Positions 8,463-20,569 of a DNA stretch of 53,817 nt are shown piece after piece. The first letter of the stretch is position 1, and each line of letters starts with the position of its first letter. Both the position numbers and the translations under genes were made by a program. The notes beneath the pieces are model-generated. The model searched no databases. It saw nothing but the letters and a program-made list of their open reading frames with translations, and was not told the origin of the DNA. This DNA is from Maricaulis sp. (GTDB taxonomy: Bacteria > Pseudomonadota > Alphaproteobacteria > Caulobacterales > Maricaulaceae). The DNA is taken from NCBI RefSeq assembly GCF_015665295.1, contig NZ_JADFAJ010000029.1, positions 1 through 53,817 of the forward strand, in the 5' to 3' direction.

Positions 8463-9479
8463 TCAGAGTGCGGCGAGGGCATCGCTGATCTCGGTCTCGG
8501 TCGTGCACCAGCTCGTCACGAAGCGCGCCGATCCGTCCGGCCATTGGTAGAACTGGGCGCCGGCTTCGCGGAGCTGCGCGGCACGCGGCTCTGACAGCCG
8601 GACGAAGATCTCGTTGCCATCGACCGGGTGCAGGACTTCCGCGCCCTCTTTGCTCGCAAAGCCGTTCGCCAGCGCCCGGGCCCGGGCATTCGCCGTGCCG
8701 GCCAGGGCGAGCCAGAGATCATCGGACAGCCAGGCGTCGAACTGGGCTGCCATGAAGCGCATTTTCGGCGCCATGTGGCCGGCGCGTTTCTGGCGGATCT
8801 GGAGTTCCTCGAACCGGTCCATGACCGAGGGGAAGAGGATGACCGCCTCGGCGCCCAGCGCGCCATTCTTGGTGGCGCCGAAACAGAGCGTATCAATGCC
8901 GGCTTTCCAGGTCAGCTCCGCCGGGCTGCATCCCAGCGTGACCAGGGCATTGGCGAACCGGGCCCCGTCCATGTGCACGAAGGCCGGTCGCCCCTTGAGG
9001 CGTCCTGCGCGCTCGGCCACCTCGCCCGGCGCATAGGCGGTGCCGCTTTCGGAAAGATTGGACAGGGACAGGGCGCGGACCGGGCTGGTGTGCACGAAAC
9101 CCTCGGGAATTTCGCCAAGCGCCCGGTCAAGCTCGTCGAGGTCGATCTTCGCATGATCGCCCTTGAGCGGGATCAGCTTGCCGCCGCCGGTGAAGAATTC
9201 CGGCGCGCCGCGTTCATCACGGTGAATATGGGCTTCGTCATGGCACAGGATGGCGCCGTGCGGCGGGCACAGCACGGACAGGGCGAGCGAATTGGAGGCG
9301 GTGCCGGAGACCGCGAAGACGAGTTTCAGATCGGTCTCGAAAATCGCCTTCAGACGGGCTTCGACCTTGGCGGTCAGCGGATCGGCGCCATAGGAGGGCG
9401 CGAAATCACGGTTCGCGGCCGCGATGGCATCGATCAGGGCCGGATGGGCGGGGGCGGTTGTGTCAGACAGGAAATTCAT
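8463..9479 (-). CDS. Low-specificity L-threonine aldolase family, PLP-dependent
   Basis: The 338-aa product is of fold-type I PLP enzymes that split threonine/allo-threonine to glycine and acetaldehyde. Seen features are the N-terminal NFLSDTTAPAHPALIDAI, the cofactor-binding region VFAVSGTASNSLAL, HIHRDERGAPEFFTGGGK, VHMDGARFANA (the Asp that contacts the PLP ring nitrogen) and CFGATKNGALGAE with the probable Schiff-base Lys. The start MNFLSD at 9479 fits the family, although no clear ribosome site precedes it; a TTG at 9515 would overlap the end of the upstream gene. Beta-phenylserine aldolase is an alternative within the family. Confidence 0.88.
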   Translation of the reverse strand: MNFLSDTTAPAHPALIDAIAAANRDFAPSYGADPLTAKVEARLKAIFETDLKLVFAVSGTASNSLALSVLCPPHGAILCHDEAHIHRDERGAPEFFTGGGKLIPLKGDHAKIDLDELDRALGEIPEGFVHTSPVRALSLSNLSESGTAYAPGEVAERAGRLKGRPAFVHMDGARFANALVTLGCSPAELTWKAGIDTLCFGATKNGALGAEAVILFPSVMDRFEELQIRQKRAGHMAPKMRFMAAQFDAWLSDDLWLALAGTANARARALANGFASKEGAEVLHPVDGNEIFVRLSEPRAAQLREAGAQFYQWPDGSARFVTSWCTTETEISDALAAL

Positions 9480-9511
9480 GACGGGCAATGGACAGAAGGC
9501 GCGGGCCTGCG

Positions 9512-10327
9512 TCAATCGCCGAAGGCTGGGTCGGGAATGAGCGGCGGCAGTGTGTCGCGCATCTGGTCGGCTGAGGCGGTTGGCCGTCCGCTGACATCGG
9601 CGAGGGTGGCCTGGCCGGCGAGGTTGCGACCGGGATAGGGATTGCGCGCGAGCAGGGCGCGGATCTGGTCAGCGGTGAATTGCGCCATGGCGGCCTGGCC
9701 GCGGGCGATGTTTTCCTCGCTGGCATATAGCCGCATCGGCAGGCCGTCGCCGGCCGTGAAGGGCGAGCAGTCCAGGGCCCGCCGGTTGGCGTCTGATGTC
9801 GACAGGCAGAAGACCGAGCGCACGGCCGACTCCCTCGATCCCTCGCCGCCGGGGAAGGGGATGGCGACGCGTTCGTCATTGAACGGATTGGTGTCGCGCA
9901 GGATGTTCGGGGCCTCAGCGAGACGGCCGGTCGTCCCGGCCGGGCTCGCCGTCGGCCCATCCGGGGGCGGCGCAGGCGGGAGGGGATCCGGATCTGCGGC
10001 CGCTTCGGCTTCGGGTTCCGGCGGAATGTCGGCGGGTTCGGGCTCGGGCACAGCCTCACCGTCCGGCTCCGGCTCGATCACCGGTTCGTTGCCTGGTTCG
10101 GTGCCGGATTCGTCAACGGGCTCGGGCAGGCTGACGAAGACGACGTCCAGCGAACCGGGCGCGGACGATTGCAGGTCGGGCCGCGGCACGATGATCAGGC
10201 CGACTATGATGAGGAGGTTTACGGCAAGCGCAGCCGCGCCGGCGGTCAGACGGCGACGCAAGGCTTCAGAAGGGGGCGTTGAAAACACCACGCCCGGCCC
10301 ATCCTTTCGCTCGGCCCCCGCCGTCAC
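9512..10327 (-). CDS. TonB-like single-span envelope protein with Pro/Glu-rich linker
   Basis: The 271-aa product starts at a GTG. A short cytoplasmic N-terminus is followed by one membrane helix (residues about 28-47, GAAALAVNLLIIVGLIIVP). A long periplasmic Pro/Glu/Asp-rich stretch (about 65-130, PEPEPADIPPEPEAEAA) resembles TonB linkers. The C-terminal part has one Cys pair (VFCLSTSDANRRALDC) and no recognisable TonB beta-alpha-beta domain. It may be a TonB-like energy transducer variant or a structural envelope protein. It lies 32 bp upstream of the aldolase gene and may share a transcript with it. Confidence 0.7.
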   Translation of the reverse strand: MTAGAERKDGPGVVFSTPPSEALRRRLTAGAAALAVNLLIIVGLIIVPRPDLQSSAPGSLDVVFVSLPEPVDESGTEPGNEPVIEPEPDGEAVPEPEPADIPPEPEAEAAADPDPLPPAPPPDGPTASPAGTTGRLAEAPNILRDTNPFNDERVAIPFPGGEGSRESAVRSVFCLSTSDANRRALDCSPFTAGDGLPMRLYASEENIARGQAAMAQFTADQIRALLARNPYPGRNLAGQATLADVSGRPTASADQMRDTLPPLIPDPAFGD

Positions 10328-10464
10328 GCATCCTGCTTAGACCAGGCCGACACGACAATCCAGCCGGCATGTGAACCGGCATGTGAACCGGCGCAGTCTG
10401 ACCTCGTGGCTTGCCAGCAAGGGAGGCAAGTGCAAACCCTAGCCCCGAACGATGCGGGAGCGAG

Positions 10465-11640
10465 ATGATGGGCACAGACACATTGGCCAATGTGCATGTA
10501 CAGGCGGCGAGCGCCGCGCTTGGGCGGGGTGAGCCTGTCGAGGCAGCCAGGCATTTCCAGACAGCCATCCAGGGTGGCCTGGATGATCCGGCGGTGTGGA
10601 TCGGGCTGGCGACGGCGCGGCGAGGGGCGGGTGACCTGGCTGGTGCCGGCGAAGCTCTCGACGCAGCGCTCAAGCGCGACCCGCAGAACATGATTGCGCT
10701 CATCCACCGCGGCGATCTCTTTGTCGCGCTTGGTGACGGGCGGGCCGCCATGGCGTTCTACAATCAGGCGCTCCGCACTGCCGAGCAGTATGAGGGCCTG
10801 CCCGCGCCACTCCTTGCCGAAATCAATCGGGCGCGCGAGGCCTGCCAGAAGCAGTCCGACAAGTTTTACGGGCACCTTGCCGCCGAGCTCGGCCGCGCCG
10901 GTTATGATGCTGCGTCGTCCAGTGCTCGCTTCACCCATTCGCTTGAGCTGCTCACCGGACAGAAAACGCCCTACCTGCAAAAGCCGCGTGCGCACTTTTT
11001 TCCCGAACTGCCCCAGAAGCAGTTTTACGCCCGCGATGAGTTTCCATGGTTCGACAGGCTCGAGGCGGCGGTCGAGGATATCTGCGGCGAGTTGCAGGCT
11101 CTGATCGATAGTGGATCGGCCGAGTTCTCACCCTACATCCAGGCATCGCCGGACCGGCCGGTCGATCATTCCATGGCGCTGCTGGACAGTGATGACTGGT
11201 CGTCCTGCTATCTGGTGCGCAATGGCGAGCCCGTTGAGGCCGTTGTGGCGCGATGTCCCAAGACGATGGCGGCGCTGGAAGATGTGCCGCTGGCGCAAAT
11301 CAAGGGCCGGACGCCGTCCATCCTGTTTTCGCGCCTGCTGCCGGGCGCGAAAATTCCACCGCACCATGGCTTCATCAATTCGCGGCTGATTTGCCACCTG
11401 CCCCTGATCGTCCCGCCGGGCTGCAAGTTGAGAGTCGGAAATGACGTCCGGGAATGGGAGCGTGGCAAGGGCTGGGTGTTCGACGATACGATCGAGCATG
11501 AGGCCTGGAACGGATCGGATGCGTCCCGGATCATTCTGATCTTCGACATCTGGCGCCCAGAACTGACCGACGAGGAATGCCAGCTCGTTGCGGCCCTCAT
11601 GGAAGCCGTCGACGGGTATGAAAGCGGCGCCGTGCGCTAG
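10465..11640 (+). CDS. TPR protein with aspartyl/asparaginyl beta-hydroxylase domain
   Basis: The 391-aa product has N-terminal tetratricopeptide repeats (about residues 5-125, with the pattern G-x-L/P-A-A-L-x-x-P). The C-terminal Fe(II)/2-oxoglutarate dioxygenase domain is of the aspartyl beta-hydroxylase type. The metal and co-substrate region reads AKIPPHHGFINSRLICHLPL, followed by WVFDDTIEHEAWN, where the second metal His lies, and SRIILIFDIWRPEL. In animals this architecture hydroxylates Asp/Asn; bacterial substrates are unknown. Two adjacent ATGs are possible (10465, 10468). GGGAG at 10456-10460 sits best for 10468. Confidence 0.85.
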   Translation: MMGTDTLANVHVQAASAALGRGEPVEAARHFQTAIQGGLDDPAVWIGLATARRGAGDLAGAGEALDAALKRDPQNMIALIHRGDLFVALGDGRAAMAFYNQALRTAEQYEGLPAPLLAEINRAREACQKQSDKFYGHLAAELGRAGYDAASSSARFTHSLELLTGQKTPYLQKPRAHFFPELPQKQFYARDEFPWFDRLEAAVEDICGELQALIDSGSAEFSPYIQASPDRPVDHSMALLDSDDWSSCYLVRNGEPVEAVVARCPKTMAALEDVPLAQIKGRTPSILFSRLLPGAKIPPHHGFINSRLICHLPLIVPPGCKLRVGNDVREWERGKGWVFDDTIEHEAWNGSDASRIILIFDIWRPELTDEECQLVAALMEAVDGYESGAVR

Positions 11641-11648
11641 CCGGCCTG

Positions 11649-12217
11649 TCAGATCGCAACGGCCTCGGCCCAGACGATGTAACGCATGGGTCCCGGCATG
11701 GTCGCGCCAAGCGGCCAGCAGGTGACAAGGGCGAGGCGATCAGGCCGGGTTTCGGGTTCGATACCGGAGCGGGCGGCATGGACGACTTCCGAGCCGGTGA
11801 CGATATAGCGGTGCTGTCGGCCATCGCTGTCTTCCAGCACCAGTTCATCGCCGGTCTCGATCCTCCCGATGAAGGCGAAATGCGTGTCGCGATGGGCGGC
11901 TATGACGCTGATTCCGGGCTCGCCCGGGCGGGCCGAGGCGTCGAGCAGGGCGGGTCCGAAGGCGAGGCTTTCACCGCCGCCGTCGGACAGGACGATGGCG
12001 TGTTCGCCGAGAGACGGGACGGAGAGCCGCGCCACGGGCCGAAAATCGGCCCAGGGCCATGGTGTGGACGCGGACTCCCCGTCGATTGCGCGGGTCCAGG
12101 ATTGTGCGAGGAGGACCTGCGCAATATCGGCCTTCACCCCCATCCAGGCGCCGTGTACGAAGACGCAGAAACCGGCGGCCAGCAGGCCGAGGGCGAGAAG
12201 GCGTGTTGGATTTCGGA

Positions 12218-12224
<7 letters not shown>
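11649..12224 (-). CDS. Class GN (marine proteobacterial) sortase
   Basis: This is a 191-aa membrane-anchored cysteine transpeptidase with an N-terminal hydrophobic helix (LLALGLLAAGFCVFVHGAWM). The catalytic triad is visible: H111 (SVIAAHRDTHF), C169 (LALVTCWPL) and R181 (GPMRYIVW). The short length and the HRDTHF block fit the Gram-negative sortases that sit beside one dedicated target. It starts with GTG, and its first codons overlap the stop of the target gene (GTGGTGA, 7 bp), so the two are translationally coupled. It would cleave and relocate the target's LPATA signal at the inner membrane. Confidence 0.9.
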
Positions 12225-15955
<3,731 letters not shown>

Positions 15956-16073
15956 CTATAGACTGCATCAATGTCAGACCCAATAAATCCTGATTGGAAT
16001 TATGGGTATAGATTGCCTAAACCTTACGTCGAGAGGCGGCGCTGCCGCCGCAGGAGCTATCAAGGAGACTGAC

Positions 16074-16541
16074 ATGGGCATCAATATGGGTCTGACCGAC
16101 GCACAACGGGAAGCGATGGCCAAGGCTGTGACGGCCGTGTTGGCGGACACCTATGCGCTTTATTTCAAGACGCATGTCTACCACTGGAACGTCACCGGAC
16201 CGCGCTTCCACGATCTGCACGCTCTGTTCGAGACGCAGTACAATGAATTGTGGATGGCCACTGATCTGATTGCCGAGCGTATTCGCGCGCTCGATGTCGT
16301 CGCGCCGCGTTCCTATGCCGAAATGACCGAAGCGGCCGCCATCAAGTCCGGCGGTGATGCGACGGACGCCAACGACATGCTGCGTGACCTGCTCAAAGGC
16401 CATGAGACCGTCGTCGCCACGATCCGCAAGGCGCTGGCGCTGGCGAGCGAGCATGGCGATGAAGCCACGGCCGATGTGCTGACCCCGCGTCTGACCGAGC
16501 ATGAGAAGTCGGCCTGGATGCTGCGATCGACGATCGGCTGA
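16074..16541 (+). CDS. dps: Dps family ferritin-like DNA-protection protein
   Basis: This 155-aa subunit belongs to a dodecameric mini-ferritin that oxidises Fe(II) with peroxide and can bind DNA. Ferroxidase ligands at the dimer interface are seen in KTHVYHWNVTGPRFHDLHAL and ETQYNELWMATDLIAERI. ATG 16074 has AAGGAG 7 nt upstream. A weak promoter reading TTGGAA (15994-15999), 17 bp, CTAAAC (16017-16022) lies upstream. A strong terminator follows at 16581. The gene faces the putative small RNA tail to tail. Confidence 0.95.
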   Translation: MGINMGLTDAQREAMAKAVTAVLADTYALYFKTHVYHWNVTGPRFHDLHALFETQYNELWMATDLIAERIRALDVVAPRSYAEMTEAAAIKSGGDATDANDMLRDLLKGHETVVATIRKALALASEHGDEATADVLTPRLTEHEKSAWMLRSTIG

Positions 16542-16580
16542 CAGTCCGCACCCTGACCGGTCCGCCGGTTCGTTGACCAG

Positions 16581-16609
16581 AGCCCCGGTGTTCGCACCGG
16601 GGCTTTTTC
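16581..16609 (+). terminator. Rho-independent terminator of dps
   Basis: A perfect 10-bp stem AGCCCCGGTG / CACCGGGGCT with a TTCG tetraloop is followed by TTTT. It lies 40 bp after the dps stop. Confidence 0.95.
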
Positions 16610-16632
16610 GTATGCGGCTCCAGCGTCGGACG

Positions 16633-16820
16633 AAAAAAAAGCCCCGGCTCCTCGGAGCCGGGGCAGTCATTGTGATGCGGGCCGGGGTAGCCCGAAAGAA
16701 ATGGCGCCGGGTCCTAAAGGGGAGGAGAGGGACCCGGCGCAAATTTGCGCGCCCGAATGGGGAGGAGGGGCGCACAAAACTCAGATGGGGAGATCCGAGG
16801 AGCGGCGTGATCGCCGCGTC
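16633..16820 (-). ncRNA. Putative trans-acting sRNA with repeated anti-Shine-Dalgarno loops
   Basis: Read on the minus strand there are consecutive hairpins. One is GCGGCG/CGCCGC (16802-16817). One has a 7-bp stem at 16780-16786/16793-16799 with loop CTCCCC. One has an 8-bp stem at 16747-16754/16768-16775 with loop CTCCTCCCCATTC. One has a perfect 11-bp stem at 16704-16714/16730-16740 with a 15-nt loop containing CTCCTCCCC. A short hairpin near 16683-16694 follows. Last comes a terminator with a perfect 10-bp stem (16641-16664) and eight T (16633-16640). The loops are complementary to strong ribosome-binding sites. Alphaproteobacterial CCUCCUCCC-loop RNAs are known; membership of a named family is not claimed. 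The 5' end is uncertain and may reach about 16878. Confidence 0.78.
16641..16664 (-). terminator. Terminator hairpin of the putative sRNA
   Basis: The minus strand reads GCCCCGGCTC, CGAG, GAGCCGGGGC and then TTTTTTTT (plus-strand A run 16633-16640). The stem is perfect. No protein gene on the minus strand ends here; the nearest upstream one (LysR) stops 520 bp away. The terminator therefore belongs to an untranslated transcript. Confidence 0.92.
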
Positions 16821-16870
16821 GGGGGTGTATATGTGTGATTGTTGCCGGCAGCGGAAGCGCCATGGCGGCA

Positions 16871-16901
16871 TGTCGGTTATGCGAAAACGCAATAACTGAC
16901 A
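16871..16901. repeat. 31-bp near-perfect inverted repeat upstream of the sRNA
   Basis: The arms TGTCGGTTATGCG and CGCAATAACTGACA flank AAAA. They differ from perfect symmetry by one mismatch and one extra base. The repeat lies 7 bp inside a minus-strand TTGACC (16908-16913), which could be a -35 element for the small RNA; a 17-bp spacer then gives GCGTTT as a poor -10 within the repeat. It could be an operator overlapping that promoter, or a further hairpin at the RNA's 5' end. Confidence 0.5.
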
Positions 16902-16966
16902 CATTTAGGTCAAGCGTTGCTGCATTGTTGCCACAATTCAGGGCGGGGCGTCGCAGTCGGGCCGCC

Positions 16967-17182
16967 GTGTCGCGCGCCACGGGTGATATTCGCCAGGTCG
17001 ACGAGCGCAGCACGCCACCGTCCATGCCGAGGGGCGCGACGCGGCCCGTTGCTTTGCCCAAGGTGACAAGGCCGGCGCCGAAGCCGCTATCAGCCGCTAT
17101 CAGCCGCATGGAAGCCGCTTCAGCGACGGTGGTGCAGCTGCTTGACCAGCTGATCGGCGAGCTCGAAGCCCCGACCGCCTGA
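16967..17182 (+). CDS. Possible small protein, unrecognised
   Basis: An open frame of about 71 codons starts from GTG 16967 (ATG 17024 or 17110 are alternatives). It ends with an amphipathic helix, MEAASATVVQLLDQLIGELE, whose codons are strongly GC at third positions. The N-terminal part is basic and unremarkable. No ribosome site is convincing. A 10-bp sequence (CCGCTATCAG) is directly repeated near 17090-17110. The frame ends 1 bp before the convergent LysR gene's stop. It may be non-coding. Confidence 0.28.
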   Translation: MSRATGDIRQVDERSTPPSMPRGATRPVALPKVTRPAPKPLSAAISRMEAASATVVQLLDQLIGELEAPTA

Positions 17183-17183
17183 T

Positions 17184-18077
17184 CTAGCTCTGCCAGCGAC
17201 GCGCCTGCTCGATCAGGAAATCCCGGAAGGCGACGATCCGGCGGGAGCCGCGAAGCTCGCTTGGATAGACGAAATAGACCTCGAAATCAGGGCCATCGAG
17301 GTCGGGAAGCACGCGCGTGAGATTCTTGTTCTCACGGGCGACATAGTCAGGCAGGGCGGCAATGCCCATGCCCGCTTCGACGGCCTTCATAACCCCGTAG
17401 ATCGTATTGACCTCGATCACCGCCGGGCGCGGCGCCGCACCCTCTTCGCGACCGGCCTTTGCGGCCCAGTCGAGGCCGGGGATCGGGGCCAGCTGTGGCG
17501 GGCCGTAATAGATGATGGCGTGATCGTCGAGTTCGGAGGGCGTGGCCGGCGACCCCTTCCGCTCGATATAGTTGTGGCTGGCATAAAGATGTTGCCGCAC
17601 TGACAGCAGCTTGCGCTGGACGAGATCATTCTGGGTCGAGGGCCAGGGGCGGATACCGACCTCGGCTTCCAGGCCTGCGAGGTCCAGCTCATGATCATCC
17701 AGCATCAGGCGGATACGGATATTGGGGTACTCATCGTGAAACTCGGCCAGGCGTGGTGCCAGCCAGATCGCGCCGAGCGCGGTCGGCGCTGTCACTTTCA
17801 ATTCCCCGGAGGGTTCGTCGCGGGCGTCATGGACGTGGGCCTCGGCGATCGCCACTTTCGAGGCAATCTCGTGCGCGGCGCCATACAGCAGATTACCCGG
17901 CTCGGTGGGAATAAGGCCGCGCGCGTGACGGTGGAAAAGTGTGACGCCGAGATCATCCTCAAGCGCCGCGATCTGCCGGCTGACGGCCGATTGCGACAGG
18001 CCTAGCATTTCCGCCGCCTTGGTCAGAGATCCGGCCTGCGCCGCAGCGTGAAACGTCTTCAGCTTGTCCCAGTCCAT
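17184..18077 (-). CDS. LysR family transcriptional regulator
   Basis: The 297-aa product has an N-terminal winged helix-turn-helix (about residues 1-60; FHAAAQAGSLTKAAEMLGLS then QSAVSRQIAALEDDLGVTLF). A LysR substrate-binding domain follows (about 90-290), with SGELKVTAPTALGAIWLAP at its start and AVEAGMGIAALPDYVA near the effector cleft. The start MDWDKL at 18077 gives the canonical N-terminus; the longer open frame upstream overlaps the DUF547 gene. No divergent target gene adjoins it; all neighbours upstream run the same way. The effector is unknown. Confidence 0.92.
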   Translation of the reverse strand: MDWDKLKTFHAAAQAGSLTKAAEMLGLSQSAVSRQIAALEDDLGVTLFHRHARGLIPTEPGNLLYGAAHEIASKVAIAEAHVHDARDEPSGELKVTAPTALGAIWLAPRLAEFHDEYPNIRIRLMLDDHELDLAGLEAEVGIRPWPSTQNDLVQRKLLSVRQHLYASHNYIERKGSPATPSELDDHAIIYYGPPQLAPIPGLDWAAKAGREEGAAPRPAVIEVNTIYGVMKAVEAGMGIAALPDYVARENKNLTRVLPDLDGPDFEVYFVYPSELRGSRRIVAFRDFLIEQARRWQS

Positions 18078-18147
18078 GACCCGCCATCGCCCCCGTTTGG
18101 AATCGGTTTGGACCAGTCTAGCGGGAAAGCTGGAAACCGCGACTCCG

Positions 18148-19359
18148 CTAGTCCGTGCCGTCTCCGGCCGGGCCGGCATTGTCGGCCGCTTCCTCGCCCA
18201 TGGTCTCGTCCAGCGCCACGTTGTCCGGATCCTGCGAGGGCAGGTCATTGGTGAAGACCTCGCCATAGCGGCCTTCGCCAAGCAGCTCGATCCGGCGCTC
18301 CTGGACCGCCTCAAGCAGGATGCGACCATTGGTTGGCAGGACCCCGCAGGAAGTTGCAACGCCGTTGACCGCAGACGATCCGCTGAAGGACAGGAGCGGC
18401 GATGCCCCGCCGGCACCGCGGCAGCGATAGGACCCATTGATCATGTCGGCGATTTGCCAGTCGGCGACATTGGTTTCCAGCGGGCGGTCACCCGTCAGCT
18501 GGCCGCGGGTTTCCGGATTGGCATAGACCAGGAGGTGGATGCGAAGGTCACGGTCGAAATTGCTGAACAGGCGGCGGGCGTCCTCATAGACGTGTGAAAC
18601 GCGGAGCTTGCGGGGGTGGACCTCGACGCCGCGCAGCGCGTTGACGAATTCGTCTGCACTGGCGTCCAGCTGTGCCCACACCTGGTCACCTTCGAACGCG
18701 GCGCGACGCAGTTCGGGGCTGCCGACCGAACCATTGAAAAATCCATAGATCACGCGCGGGTCATCCCACTGCTCGAAGACAATCCGCAACCGGATATCGT
18801 TGAGACTCAGTGCCTGGCCTTCGACGCTCAAAAAGCGACCTTCGAACAGGCTTTGATCCGTGCCGGGTGCGCGCAGGCGGCTGATGTTGCGGACCGGGTA
18901 GGCGGCGAGGACTTGTTCGACGACGGCGACGTTGTGGAGATTGAACCAGTAGGCCAGTTGCTCGTCGCGGCTGAGTCCGGCCAGTCCGCCGATGCGTTCG
19001 GGGAGCGCTTCGAGGTCCTCGCGCAGCGTCGTGATTCCGGCCCGGTAATCGTCCGGCATCATATGGTAGAGAACCCGGTTTCCTTCATGCCGATAGCGGC
19101 TGAGATTGCCAGTGCTGAGACGCGAGCCGGTGGTGATCGGCCGGGAGCGTTCGGGGATCCGGTCCATTGGCGGGACGTTCAGGACAATGTCCTGGAGGAT
19201 GATCGTCCAGCCGCTGTGATCGACATGGATCGCGGAGTCGGGGTCGGACTGCGCAAAGCGAGAAAAATCGGGCATTGCGCCATCGCCCTGCGCGGCGACC
19301 GGCGCCCCGATCCCGCCGATGGCGAGAACAAGAAAAGCGAGAACTGAAACAATACGCAT
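18148..19359 (-). CDS. DUF547 secreted protein
   Basis: The 403-aa product has a signal peptide (MRIVSVLAFLVLAIGG..., cleavage near AAQ at about residue 24). The DUF547 core spans about residues 120-275, with QLAYWFNLHNVAVVEQVLAAYP, SLNDIRLRIVF, DPRVIYGFFNGSVGSPELRR and HVYEDARRLFSNF. Three Cys lie in the C-terminal third, which ends in an acidic tail. DUF547 has a papain-like fold in some members, but function is not established. It lies downstream of the aldo/keto reductase in the same orientation, separated by a hairpin. Confidence 0.88.
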   Translation of the reverse strand: MRIVSVLAFLVLAIGGIGAPVAAQGDGAMPDFSRFAQSDPDSAIHVDHSGWTIILQDIVLNVPPMDRIPERSRPITTGSRLSTGNLSRYRHEGNRVLYHMMPDDYRAGITTLREDLEALPERIGGLAGLSRDEQLAYWFNLHNVAVVEQVLAAYPVRNISRLRAPGTDQSLFEGRFLSVEGQALSLNDIRLRIVFEQWDDPRVIYGFFNGSVGSPELRRAAFEGDQVWAQLDASADEFVNALRGVEVHPRKLRVSHVYEDARRLFSNFDRDLRIHLLVYANPETRGQLTGDRPLETNVADWQIADMINGSYRCRGAGGASPLLSFSGSSAVNGVATSCGVLPTNGRILLEAVQERRIELLGEGRYGEVFTNDLPSQDPDNVALDETMGEEAADNAGPAGDGTD

Positions 19360-19444
19360 GGAAAATCCCGGATCAGGTGCAGGGACGACACCTTTCGGGC
19401 CGCGACCGGCGCGTACCGTACCGAGCTTCCGCGTCGCGGCAAGG

Positions 19445-19475
19445 GGGAGTGTGCCGAAAAATCGGACACACTCCC
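19445..19475. terminator. Hairpin after the aldo/keto reductase gene
   Basis: An inverted repeat GGGAGTGTGCCGA, AAA, TCGGACACACTCCC has one bulged base. It starts 19 bp past the aldo/keto reductase stop. The T run (CTTTTT) follows on the plus strand, whereas the flanking genes are on minus. As a terminator for the reductase it is therefore imperfect, and it may also act as an mRNA-stabilising hairpin. Confidence 0.5.
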
Positions 19476-19493
19476 GCTTTTTCGCGCCCGGTA

Positions 19494-20486
19494 TCAGGCG
19501 TTGATATTGCTCGAACGGCTGGCCGGATAGCGGGCGCCTTTCACCCGGTCGGCCAGGGCATCAAGCCGTTCGCGTTCCGACGCTGCAAGGCCGATCTCGG
19601 CACTGGCGAGGTTGGATTCCAGGTTTGCCAGCCTGGTCGTACCCGGAATCGCCAGGACATTGTCCCCGCGGCCAAGCACCCAGGCGAGCGCAATCTGCGC
19701 CGGCTTGGCATTGTGGGCCCCGGCGATCGCCTTGACCTCCTCGACCAGTTCGAGATTGGCCTTCAGGGCCTCGGACTCGAAACGTGGCTGGGTGGCGGCA
19801 GAGCGGAAATCCCCCTTTTCCGGCTCATGGTCCGGCGTGTAGCGGCCGGTCAGAAGTCCGCGCCCTAGCGGTGAATAAGCAACCAGCGAGGCACCGATTT
19901 CATCGACGGCCTTGAGTGGACCTTCCTCGATATCGCGCGAGAAAATCGAATACTCCGATTGCAGCGCTGCGATCGGATGGACCTTGTGGGCCCGTCGCAG
20001 CGTATCGGCCGAGGCTTCCGATAGGCCAAGCGCGCGTACCTTGCCTTCTTCCACCAGCTTGGCCATGGCCCCGACGGTTTCCTCGATCGGAGTCTTCAGA
20101 TCGACCCGGTGCAGATAGTAGAGATCGACATGGTCGGTCCGGAGAAAGCGCAGCGAGTCTTCGATGGCAGACCGCATATTGGCTTCCGAACCGTCGACGT
20201 CGAGGAAGGCACCGGTCTGCTTGTCGCGGACCGGCCCGAACTTGGTGGCGATGACGACCTTGTCGCGGCGGTCGTGAAAGGCTTCCCCGAGCAGGCGTTC
20301 ATTGGCGCCCATGCCGTAGAGCTGGGCGGTGTCAAAATGATTGACGCCGGCCTCGATGGCGGCGTGCAGCAGGGCGACGCCGTCCTTGGTCTCCACGGCG
20401 GGGCCGTAGAATTCCGACAGGCCCATACAGCCCAGTCCGATCGCATTGACGAAAATGCCGCTATGTCCGATTTCGCGTTTCAGCAT
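19494..20486 (-). CDS. Aldo/keto reductase
   Basis: This 330-aa NADPH-dependent (alpha/beta)8 oxidoreductase has the catalytic tetrad: Asp and Tyr in NHFDTAQLYGMGANERLLGEA, Lys in KVVIATKFG and His in VDLYYLHRVD. The cofactor phosphate-binding region is VLAIPGTTRLANLESNL. It is of the AKR13-like group that reduces aldehydes and ketones. ATG 20486 has GGGAGAT 6 nt upstream. The gene lies directly downstream of a TetR gene, with a perfect palindrome between them, so it is probably induced by reactive carbonyls or a xenobiotic sensed by that regulator. Confidence 0.93.
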   Translation of the reverse strand: MLKREIGHSGIFVNAIGLGCMGLSEFYGPAVETKDGVALLHAAIEAGVNHFDTAQLYGMGANERLLGEAFHDRRDKVVIATKFGPVRDKQTGAFLDVDGSEANMRSAIEDSLRFLRTDHVDLYYLHRVDLKTPIEETVGAMAKLVEEGKVRALGLSEASADTLRRAHKVHPIAALQSEYSIFSRDIEEGPLKAVDEIGASLVAYSPLGRGLLTGRYTPDHEPEKGDFRSAATQPRFESEALKANLELVEEVKAIAGAHNAKPAQIALAWVLGRGDNVLAIPGTTRLANLESNLASAEIGLAASERERLDALADRVKGARYPASRSSNINA

Positions 20487-20569
20487 GATGATCTCCCGAT
20501 CCCGTCCGCACCCGGTGCGGCGGTTGAATTGGCGCCAGGCACCCGGACACTGTCCCTGACGGGTCAGCG

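Noticed and set aside
16700-16800. Repeated GGGGAGGAG on the plus strand as ribosome-binding sites of small genes
   Set aside because: The motifs lie in hairpin loops, are not followed by convincing coding frames, and the terminator belongs to the opposite strand. The minus-strand RNA reading explains them better.
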